From a virus, in IMG/VR virus record IMGVR_UViG_3300032011_002077, positions 1 to 26,138 of that record: a stretch of 26,138 bases of DNA; one strand, written 5' to 3'. The notes under the pieces were generated by a model. That model was not told the origin of the DNA and made no database searches. It saw only the letters and a list, made by a program, of their open reading frames with translations. Below are positions 20,384 to 26,138 of the stretch, one piece after another; within the stretch, counting starts at the first letter, position 1; the number at the start of each line of letters is the position of its first letter. The position numbers and the translations under genes are program-made.

Positions 20384-21497
20384 ATGGCGCCTCCTCTGCA
20401 CAAGTGGTTACCCATAAAACTGGAAAAGGCGGTTCGTCTCCGAAGTCGCTTGACTCTAAGTCGGTAAGATAGACGGCGGCTTTAACATTAGGGCAATGTT
20501 CCTTAATATAATCAAAAGCGGGATAGAACATAGTTCCACCACGACCTTTGTAAGTAACTTTAAGGGGTAAATCCTCACGGCTGTACTTGGTATATTCATT
20601 TACTTCAGTGTCACACTGTATGAAATGCACACTTTCAGGATTAAGATCATGAAGTATTGCAGTGGTTTCACTTGTAAATTGTTGTAGCTCATCGTCACTG
20701 ACTGAGCCAGAGGTGTCAACAATTACAGCTATCTCTTCCAGGGCGGGTGTATGTAGAGATGGCAGATATAGTCCTTGAGCAATAAATCTACGATTAGGTC
20801 TAATCCATGTAAAGTCAGATTTATTATTGGATCTAAAGAACCTAGCAAGAACACCACGCCAGTCGACTTTGGGTTCTAACACATCAGCTACTAAAGATTC
20901 TAGATTGCCAGATAATTTACCAGCTGTACGTGCGGCCTCGGCTGCTTGTTGTATTGCAACATGAAAATCAGCTTCTACAGCACCTGATACGTCTTGTCCT
21001 TGTGTCATAGAAGGATGATCCATTACACCACCACAGCCACCTGGGTCGTTGTGTCCTTTTAACAGCACACCAAATCCACCTTTTTCTTCACCTAAGTCAT
21101 CAGGTAATATGCTATATATTTCTTCTGTAGACATAGGTTTGGGGTTGTCGTATTTGTCATCAATAAGCTCTGTTTCTGGAAGAATAAATCCTTCTTTTAT
21201 AAGTGTATTGTTAATACGATAGTCGGCAGCAATGTTCCATTTGTGTCCGTCACGTTGATTACGACGTAACATATGCAGCAAAGCAACATGCATTACTTCG
21301 TGGGCTACGAAACCTGTTTGTTGCACAGGTTTTAGTCTGTCAAACCACTTAGGGTTTACCAACAGTTCTACGCCGTCGGTAGCACCAGTGGGAACTTCGT
21401 CGGTTAATTTGACCTTTAATCTTAGCGCCAAAGTGCCGAAGAATGGGTGGTCTAATAATAATCGACTACGTGCTTTTGTTATTTGTTCATGGCTCAT
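20361..21497 (-). CDS. DUF2201-like protein: HExxH metallopeptidase-like plus VWA domain
   Basis: The 378-residue product starts MSHEQITKARSRLLLDHP. A zinc-type motif AHEVMHVALLH (H66, E67, H70) with a following NIAADYRIN (D92) marks the metallopeptidase-like part. The C-terminal half is a von Willebrand A domain with an intact MIDAS: VIVDTSGSVSDDEL (D261, S263, S265), later YKGRGGTMF and VYLTDLES. This two-part layout is typical of DUF2201 proteins, which travel with MoxR-type AAA+ ATPases as here (23091-24134). In such systems the ATPase remodels a partner or activates the VWA protein. The phage substrate is unknown; the adjacent tiny membrane proteins are candidates. Confidence 0.88.
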   Translation of the reverse strand: MSHEQITKARSRLLLDHPFFGTLALRLKVKLTDEVPTGATDGVELLVNPKWFDRLKPVQQTGFVAHEVMHVALLHMLRRNQRDGHKWNIAADYRINNTLIKEGFILPETELIDDKYDNPKPMSTEEIYSILPDDLGEEKGGFGVLLKGHNDPGGCGGVMDHPSMTQGQDVSGAVEADFHVAIQQAAEAARTAGKLSGNLESLVADVLEPKVDWRGVLARFFRSNNKSDFTWIRPNRRFIAQGLYLPSLHTPALEEIAVIVDTSGSVSDDELQQFTSETTAILHDLNPESVHFIQCDTEVNEYTKYSREDLPLKVTYKGRGGTMFYPAFDYIKEHCPNVKAAVYLTDLESSDFGDEPPFPVLWVTTCAEEAPYGEIIKM

Positions 21498-21503
21498 GGT
21501 TCA

Positions 21504-22166
21504 TTATTCCTGTATTTTTAAGTAAAGTGCTCTCTCCTTGGGTACTGCATAGAGATCATGGTTCTGTAATCTCCATTCACGGTCCGCGGTTCGAGGTGCA
21601 GTAACTTGACCTGCTTTAGGGTTTTGATACCAAGAATGAATTAAATGGTCTAAAGCAGCATCTTCGTTTTCTGTTTTATCCTGAATTTGTTGGATTTTTT
21701 CTATGAAATCCCAATAAGAATTTTGTTTATCCCAAGCACTTAAATAGTTTCTAAACTGTGTCCATTGCTTAGCGTCACGTTTATCAGTTATATAACCTTT
21801 ATTAATAAGTTCTTTACCTTGCAAGTAATTGGGTTGCTCGTTCCAACGTTTAACATATAAATTACGGTGAGAAGTAACTTTAGAAACTTCACATCGTAAA
21901 TAGCTTTGTTGGTAGTGCTGAATAATAGAATCACCGACTTTTATAAAGTTTCCAAGCTTCCTTCTTGGATCATAATTAAAAGAAACAGGATACAAGTCTA
22001 TGTTTCTAACTTGGTCGTGCACATTCTTTTGCACACTGTCAAAAAGGAAGCCGTCATATTGGTATGGCACACCCATATTTTGACATTGCCTGGATTCAGC
22101 GTTGTTATACCTATGAATTAATTGACTAGGAGATTCGTTAAGCACATACGGTTGTACCAGGCCCAT
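21504..22166 (-). CDS. Unknown protein in the AAA/VWA module
   Basis: The 220-residue product starts by TGATG overlap with the upstream stop. It has no signal peptide or membrane helix. Sequences of note: QPYVLNESPSQLIHRYNN, SVQKNVHDQVRNIDLYPV, QQSYLRCEVSKVTSHRNLYV and a helical section AWDKQNSYWDFIEKIQQIQD. It does not match a family I know. Its position between the ATPase and the VWA gene suggests a substrate, adaptor or regulator of that module. Confidence 0.65.
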   Translation of the reverse strand: MGLVQPYVLNESPSQLIHRYNNAESRQCQNMGVPYQYDGFLFDSVQKNVHDQVRNIDLYPVSFNYDPRRKLGNFIKVGDSIIQHYQQSYLRCEVSKVTSHRNLYVKRWNEQPNYLQGKELINKGYITDKRDAKQWTQFRNYLSAWDKQNSYWDFIEKIQQIQDKTENEDAALDHLIHSWYQNPKAGQVTAPRTADREWRLQNHDLYAVPKERALYLKIQE

Positions 22167-22894
22167 CAGTCATCTCCCAGCAATGAAGCTGTCAATATAG
22201 TTTTGTTGAGATTTTGCTCAATTGGTTCAATTTTAGAACGTTGTTGTTGTTCTTTACGCTTACGCTGTTGTTTTTCATGAACTTTAGAGATTTTCTCTTG
22301 CGAAACAAGTTTAGATAAAGCTGGCCAAGCCTTGAGAGCTTGATTAAGAGTTGTGAATTGATTTAGAGTTTGTTCAACTTTGTCTGTATCAATTCTTTTC
22401 TTAGCTTGACGATGAGATTCGTCTTGATGCTTTTTCTTAATGTTATCTATGTATGGTTTTGCAGATTCTGCTACTTCTTCAGGCAAGTTGCCAATATTAG
22501 CATTGATTGGAACACCTGATTCTCCACGCCAACTGTCTGGTTTACATATCATCCAAACAGGTATAGATAACGGAACAGTAATTTCTGTGTCATCAACAAA
22601 GTTTTCACAAATGACACGTTCCTCGTCTTTATATGTAGTATCAAACATCATCATGTCTGTTTTAAGAGTAAGTTCCTCTGTTTCAACAAGAACATCATTG
22701 AGTTGAAGAATACCAGCAAACTGATGTCGCATAAATTCTTCAAGCGCACGAACTTTACCAGAAAGTAAAGTTTCATATAATGCATCTGCATCAACGGTGT
22801 CTTGTTTAATTTCAGGGTTAGACTTGTCATAAAGTCTTTTGAAATTGTTGACAATTTCTCGCTGAAGGTACTCAGCCATACGTACTGTAGCCAT
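22166..22894 (-). CDS. Unknown protein with coiled-coil tail in the AAA/VWA module
   Basis: The 242-residue product follows TTAGGAG. The N-terminal part has helices (AEYLQREIVNNFKRLYDK) and a beta region (VPLSIPVWMICKPDSWRGES); the C-terminal third is a basic Lys/Gln-rich coiled coil (VHEKQQRKRKEQQQRSKIEP). I considered a nucleotide-modification-associated domain but cannot support it. Located between the ATPase and the VWA protein, it is most likely a component of the same module. Confidence 0.6.
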   Translation of the reverse strand: MATVRMAEYLQREIVNNFKRLYDKSNPEIKQDTVDADALYETLLSGKVRALEEFMRHQFAGILQLNDVLVETEELTLKTDMMMFDTTYKDEERVICENFVDDTEITVPLSIPVWMICKPDSWRGESGVPINANIGNLPEEVAESAKPYIDNIKKKHQDESHRQAKKRIDTDKVEQTLNQFTTLNQALKAWPALSKLVSQEKISKVHEKQQRKRKEQQQRSKIEPIEQNLNKTILTASLLGDD

Positions 22895-22903
22895 AAAATA
22901 CTC

Positions 22904-23080
22904 CTAAGTTAAAAGATTAACAACGCCAGCAATGGTTATTACTGAACATACAAAACCATATGCCATAATAAAAACACCAAAAATGGGGTTATTGGATTGA
23001 TCAAAGATTTTATAACCAACTGGAAGCAGTATTGTGCCACCAGCAGCTATAATAAAGATAAGAACTTCGTAAAAAGCCAT
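22904..23080 (-). CDS. 58-residue two-helix membrane protein
   Basis: AAGGAG lies six bases before the ATG. The product has two membrane segments, VLIFIIAAGGTILLPVGY and GVFIMAYGFVCSVITIAGVV, joined by a short polar loop FDQSNNP. It lies between the ATPase and the two unknown genes and is the first of several tiny membrane proteins in this region. Family unknown. Confidence 0.7.
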   Translation of the reverse strand: MAFYEVLIFIIAAGGTILLPVGYKIFDQSNNPIFGVFIMAYGFVCSVITIAGVVNLLT

Positions 23081-23090
23081 AATATTCTCC

Positions 23091-24134
23091 TTATAAGATT
23101 ACATTTGAATTATCAATGATCCACTTTTGTATAGGTGGTGAATCAATAATAGGTTTATAGTTTGGACTTGAGCTAGCCCTAGCTTTGTCATGCTGTATTG
23201 ACTGTTTAACAAGCACCACTTGATACTCGGTTTCTAGCTTGTTGCAAATACGCATAACATTAGCCACCTTGTCTTCGGTTGCTCTAGATGCTAACGCACC
23301 TGTAAGAGCATACAAGATAGCTGGATCTGAATCGTGTTTGTATTTGTGTGGATTCTCGATCAAATTGTCAATGTCAGGTAGTGAGTCAGCAATTTTTCTA
23401 AATGCTACATACTCACCTGCTGGGCCATCGCCAACTAATGCTGATACACCGTAAAACAGTGTTTCCTCATTATTGTTTATCTTCAACTTCTTATCCACTA
23501 ACGACCAGCTCCTAGGAGTAGGAAAAGAGTAGTGGTCTGCGTCAAATGAATACAACAGCCCAGGGCGATATCTCATAAATGAGATAAGCGAATCGCTAAT
23601 GCCTTTTCCAATAGCCCACTCACACCAGTCATCTACATTTGGCTCTAACTCATAATGAGCAAGCCTGTTTCTGACGGGGGATGGCATTTGATAGACAGCA
23701 GCAGAATCGGTAAGTCGGTTACCTGCAGCTATTATAGACCAGCCATGCGGTAGATGATAATCCCCAACCTTTCTGGTTAATAACAACTGCAAGAACGCGT
23801 TTTGTGTCGCGGGCGGCGCTGTAGGTAATTCGTCAATGAAGAATAAACCACGCTCACCATCCCGCTCTACAATTGGAAATACATCTGGGACAGCCCACGA
23901 TGTAAAATATTTGTCTTGGTCTTTGACTTTGACTACACGCGGCACGCCACGTACGTCAACAGGGTCAAACAAGTTTGCACGAAACTCTAATAAGTTTTGT
24001 TTTAAACTTTTTGCAACTTGATATGGTATTTCTGATTTGCCGATACCTGGACCACCCCATATCATGGTGTTAAGTCCGGCACGCATATTACTTACAATCT
24101 CTGGAAAGAGATGTTTGGGACGTATTTGGTGCAT
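23091..24134 (-). CDS. MoxR-type AAA+ ATPase
   Basis: The 347-residue product has GGPGIGKS (Walker A, 27-34), a long insert FDPVDVRGVPRVVKVKD, Walker B LFFIDELP (D101, E102), sensor 1 IIAAGNR (N139) and PSPVRNRL with arginine fingers near R155-R157. FIDELP and the helix-2 insert are typical of MoxR or CobS-like ATPases. Such ATPases pair with VWA-domain proteins as chaperones that assemble or activate metal-dependent or membrane systems; the VWA partner is at 20361-21497. In a phage the purpose is unknown. AGGAG precedes the ATG at 24134. Confidence 0.88.
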   Translation of the reverse strand: MHQIRPKHLFPEIVSNMRAGLNTMIWGGPGIGKSEIPYQVAKSLKQNLLEFRANLFDPVDVRGVPRVVKVKDQDKYFTSWAVPDVFPIVERDGERGLFFIDELPTAPPATQNAFLQLLLTRKVGDYHLPHGWSIIAAGNRLTDSAAVYQMPSPVRNRLAHYELEPNVDDWCEWAIGKGISDSLISFMRYRPGLLYSFDADHYSFPTPRSWSLVDKKLKINNNEETLFYGVSALVGDGPAGEYVAFRKIADSLPDIDNLIENPHKYKHDSDPAILYALTGALASRATEDKVANVMRICNKLETEYQVVLVKQSIQHDKARASSSPNYKPIIDSPPIQKWIIDNSNVIL

Positions 24135-24428
24135 ACTCCTACTCCTAAATTAAAATTAAAAAACAGCTAACCAACTGGCACAGTGGTTTTACTGAATAAA
24201 GTGATTAAGTGCCTTGTCGGCACACATACTTGTGAATAAGCTTTAAAAGTGATAGCCTAGAGCCTGCTTTCACATTCACAGACCTAGGCTACCCTCTGAT
24301 TTATACCCCGAACCAGACCAAGGGGTACTTTTTGGTAGATGTACTGGATTTTAGGTCCAGACAACAGGATAAGTACCAACCTAAAGCCCTTTGAGAAACA
24401 AAGTAGAGCTGACACTTCGGGACATTAA
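24135..24428. ncRNA. 294-base intergenic region rich in hairpins
   Basis: No gene is seen here on either strand. Structures in order: GTGCC/GGCAC (24209-24223), TAGCCTAG (24253-24260) with CTAGGCTA (24284-24291), TACCCC/GGGGTA (about 24303-24327), and a hairpin CTGGA/TCCAG (24344-24348, 24356-24360) whose TTTTAGG loop can pair with CCTAAA (24380-24385). TTGGTA (24332-24337) can pair with TACCAA (24374-24379). It could be a structured RNA, a leader of the ATPase gene (minus strand) or an origin. The strand is undecided. Confidence 0.4.
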
Positions 24429-25160
24429 TTACGCATTGTCATACATTGCTTTAGCTGTCTCATTAGTAATAGACTTACTAGTGATTTTTCCAGACTTATC
24501 AGCATGTTGGTTGTAATTCCACTCAGCTAAACGCTGTAAACGATTCTCAACTGCTTGTTGGACTCTAAAACGATTGATCTCAACATCTTTAAGACCAAAC
24601 TTGTCATCCATTTTGTTAAGAAAAGCTGATAACATTCTAGCTTTACGACCGAGCTGAACCATTTTGTCTTCTCTATCGATAAGCCAATCTGGTATCTCCT
24701 GATCTTCTTTAATGGTGCTAATTGAATCTTTATACTCAAAAGCAACACTAGCGAACTCAGCCCAAGTCCTAGTACCTAGCTGTAATGCATTGATACCAGT
24801 TGTTTGTGGATCAACTTCCAATAGTTGACTGAAGCCGTCAACGACTTGTTCAACTTGGCTGTTGAAGTATTTTTCAGCTTTGTCGTCACTGTGCGGTTGC
24901 TCAGTGCCATACTTAGCATCAAAGACTGTCATAATTTCAGATACAACTACTTCGTTGTAGGTAGGATTACCTGCATCGTCTAGTTTATATCTGCGGAAGA
25001 AAAAGTCAGGAAGGACGATTGCCACTTCTTTAGCTCTTTCTTCACTGCCTTCAGGATCACCATTCGTATCTGCACGATATGCAGACTCAGGTGTTTCGTT
25101 TGAAGGGGTTAGTTCTACCGTCTCTAATTCCGACGGGTCAAAATGATCTACATTAGCCAT
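24429..25160 (-). CDS. Unknown acidic protein
   Basis: Start chosen at MANVDHFDPSELETV (25160), with GAGGAGAT before it; the frame extends upstream without a better signal. The 243-residue product is acidic at the N-terminus (ELETVELTPSNETPESAYRA) and helical in the second half (LGRKARMLSAFLNKMDDKFG, INRFRVQQAVENRLQRLAEW). No known motif. It precedes the structured region and the ATPase. I recall comparable acidic helical proteins ahead of MoxR genes in marine phages, but that memory is too weak for a claim. Confidence 0.65.
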   Translation of the reverse strand: MANVDHFDPSELETVELTPSNETPESAYRADTNGDPEGSEERAKEVAIVLPDFFFRRYKLDDAGNPTYNEVVVSEIMTVFDAKYGTEQPHSDDKAEKYFNSQVEQVVDGFSQLLEVDPQTTGINALQLGTRTWAEFASVAFEYKDSISTIKEDQEIPDWLIDREDKMVQLGRKARMLSAFLNKMDDKFGLKDVEINRFRVQQAVENRLQRLAEWNYNQHADKSGKITSKSITNETAKAMYDNA

Positions 25161-25226
25161 TTTTATCTCCTCTATATATAGAAGGTTAATATTCACTCAC
25201 CAAGGTGAGCAGTTAAATAAACCGCT

Positions 25227-25430
25227 TTAGAATTTAAGCAGTTTAAATTTGTTGCCATACTTTCGTTTATTTATACCTTTCCAGCTTAGCTCTTTACGCC
25301 GGCTGTAACTTAAGCTACTCCAATGTCTGAGTGCCATCGCGCTAGGTATGCCATAACGAATACGGTCTCGTTCATCCTCATGTTGATGAAACAAGTCATC
25401 AAGGATGTGTTGTGGTAAGTCTATGTCCAT
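25227..25430 (-). CDS. Unknown small basic protein
   Basis: The 67-residue product starts MDIDLPQHILDDLFHQHEDE and ends in a basic stretch (RRKELSWKGINKRKYGNK). AGGGAC lies upstream. It has an acidic N-terminus and a basic C-terminus. A conserved hairpin (25474-25505) stands about 45 bases ahead, as it does for the gene at 26047, so both are probably controlled the same way. No family recognised. Confidence 0.6.
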   Translation of the reverse strand: MDIDLPQHILDDLFHQHEDERDRIRYGIPSAMALRHWSSLSYSRRKELSWKGINKRKYGNKFKLLKF

Positions 25431-25473
25431 AATTATGTCCCTATGTTTTATTAATTAAATTCATTTCTAAAGT

Positions 25474-25505
25474 ACAAACGGACTGTCCGTTAGGACAGCC
25501 GTATG
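25474..25505 (-). repeat. Leader hairpin element, copy 1
   Basis: A 10-base stem: ACGG (25478-25481), a bulged A, CTGTCC, loop GTTA, GGACAG, CCGT (25499-25502). The second copy at 26089-26120 keeps the loop and outer stem but has CTGTTC and GAACAG, a paired change that preserves base pairing. On the minus strand a U-rich run (TTTGTACTTT) follows the stem, like a terminator or attenuator. It is about 45 bases before the gene at 25430. Confidence 0.8.
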
Positions 25506-25578
25506 GAAAATTAACCACGATGTTAAAATCTAGCACGGCACAGTAATTCGCACACTTACAGGTGGTTTATACCCATGA

Positions 25579-25614
25579 AAAAAGCTACAGCCCCCGAAGG
25601 GGCCATAGCTTTTT
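25579..25614. terminator. Strong bidirectional intrinsic terminator (UUCG tetraloop on minus strand)
   Basis: AAAAAGCTA (25579-25587) pairs with TAGCTTTTT (25606-25614), and GCCCC with GGGGC around CGAA (TTCG on the minus strand), with a small internal loop. U-runs are present in both directions. It begins ten bases after the stop of the 25625-26047 gene and ends that transcript. Confidence 0.9.
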
Positions 25615-25624
25615 GGGGACTAAC

Positions 25625-26047
25625 TTATACTCCAGGTATTTGAACTTCTCTTGTTCCAAATGCTTCTGGAGAAGTATCAAGAGCATGATCACTAAACCAA
25701 TTAATAAGTTCTTGGTTGGTTATAACAACCAACGGAACTCTGATATAACCAGAATGAAAATACTCAACAACATCAGATACAACACCAGCTTCTTGCAAAG
25801 CTACTAACATGCCTTGGTTTTCGCTGTAATCTTTGATGTATACAGGTATTTGTTCATAACCAAAATGCTTGTCTATTAATGCTTGTGCATCATCATCAAT
25901 CATGTTGATTGTTGCAGTGGCTATTGGCTCACCGGTGTCAACTTCTTTTAGCGTAAGTGCTAAAGATCCGTTGTTTGTGTACTTAGTAGGTACAACTCTA
26001 CATAACCAAGACTTAAACAGTACTTGGGGAAAATTACGAATGTCCAT
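25625..26047 (-). CDS. DUF4313-like protein
   Basis: The 140-residue product reads MDIRNFPQVLFKSWLCRVV, then TNNGSLALTLKEVDTGEPI, ATATINMIDDDAQALID, VYIKDYSENQGMLVALQEAG and IRVPLVVITNQELINWF. The ALxLxxxxTGEPIATATxN and VxIKDxSENxGMLxALxxAG patterns match DUF4313-type proteins as I remember them; their role is unknown and they occur on mobile elements. It is a single-gene unit: a conserved hairpin about 46 bases upstream and a strong terminator downstream. AGGAGA precedes the ATG. Confidence 0.7.
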   Translation of the reverse strand: MDIRNFPQVLFKSWLCRVVPTKYTNNGSLALTLKEVDTGEPIATATINMIDDDAQALIDKHFGYEQIPVYIKDYSENQGMLVALQEAGVVSDVVEYFHSGYIRVPLVVITNQELINWFSDHALDTSPEAFGTREVQIPGV

Positions 26048-26088
26048 ATTCGTTCTCCTATATTAATTGTTAATAACACTCCAAAAGG

Positions 26089-26120
26089 ACAAACGGACTG
26101 TTCGTTAGAACAGCCGTACG
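26089..26120 (-). repeat. Leader hairpin element, copy 2
   Basis: The same element as 25474-25505: ACGG (26093-26096), A, CTGTTC, loop GTTA, GAACAG, CCGT (26114-26117). The inner stem has exchanged a C-G pair for U-A while the loop, bulge and outer stem are unchanged. It lies about 46 bases upstream of the gene starting at 26047. The shared sequence continues AC-AAACGG on one side and CCGTA on the other. Confidence 0.8.
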
Positions 26121-26138
26121 TGTACCATGACTACTGGT

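Noticed and set aside
24325-24360. tRNA-Leu-like D and anticodon arms
   Set aside because: No acceptor-stem partner, no T-arm with GTTCRA, and the loop would give an ochre-reading anticodon. Not called as a tRNA gene.
25575-25643. Plus-strand small frame starting MKKATAP
   Set aside because: It reads through the strong terminator and into the antisense of a real gene; composition is explained by the hairpin.
1-26138. Integrase, attachment site or lysogeny module
   Set aside because: No integrase or repressor is visible; the lone excisionase-type HTH protein is not enough evidence.

Overview
The window looks like part of the genome of a tailed bacteriophage, most likely one that infects marine bacterioplankton. 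It is AT-rich and tightly packed: neighbouring genes commonly overlap through ATGA, TAATG or TGATG junctions, nearly all have clear AGGAG-type ribosome binding sites, and it encodes a complete phage replication set. I see no terminase, portal, capsid or integrase gene, so it is not a whole genome. A SAR11-like or other AT-rich marine host is plausible from the general look, but nothing here proves the host.

Layout. (1) 1-6866, plus strand: late genes. The end of a tail-type gene is followed by two small tail or appendage proteins that share an N-terminal tag, a possible Ig/PEGA-like protein, a small tail-assembly-like protein, two exported and very unusual proteins (one built on Asn-Thr repeats, one with a nidogen-like domain and a huge Tyr/Glu-rich segment), and then small membrane proteins that probably include the lysis or holin functions. 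(2) 6858-16334, minus strand: replication and nucleic-acid genes. In transcription order these are two unknown genes, a family A DNA polymerase, a previously hidden 58-residue CsrA-like RNA-binding protein, a primase-helicase, a Cas4/RecB-like nuclease, an SNF2-type helicase, several small proteins, a replication-associated protein, a VRR-NUC-like nuclease, a DUF3310 protein and an excisionase-type HTH protein. (3) 16335-16943: a control island with divergent sigma70-like promoters, one plus-strand virion-like gene standing alone among minus-strand genes, and a large imperfect hairpin at the convergent junction. (4) 16944-26138, minus strand: early-type accessory genes. Core members are a MoxR-type AAA+ ATPase and a DUF2201-like HExxH/VWA protein separated by two unknown genes, and a dense set of very small membrane proteins.

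Several genes are shorter than 60 codons and are easy to miss: the csrA-like gene (13962-14138), small membrane proteins at 6738-6866, 19939-20100, 20097-20207 and 22904-23080, and small soluble proteins at 1672-1698, 7862-7993 and 18285-18365. Each is supported by overlap with its neighbours, by a ribosome binding site, or by both.

The best leads are: the CsrA-like gene inside the replication operon, with ACAAGGA-type ribosome binding sites on neighbouring replication genes; two copies of an about 32-base hairpin leader with compensatory base changes, placed about 45 bases upstream of two minus-strand genes; the MoxR/VWA module surrounded by tiny membrane proteins; a structured 294-base intergenic region; and the pair of exported low-complexity proteins at the end of the tail region. 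Functions given are read from motifs by eye; no database search was possible.
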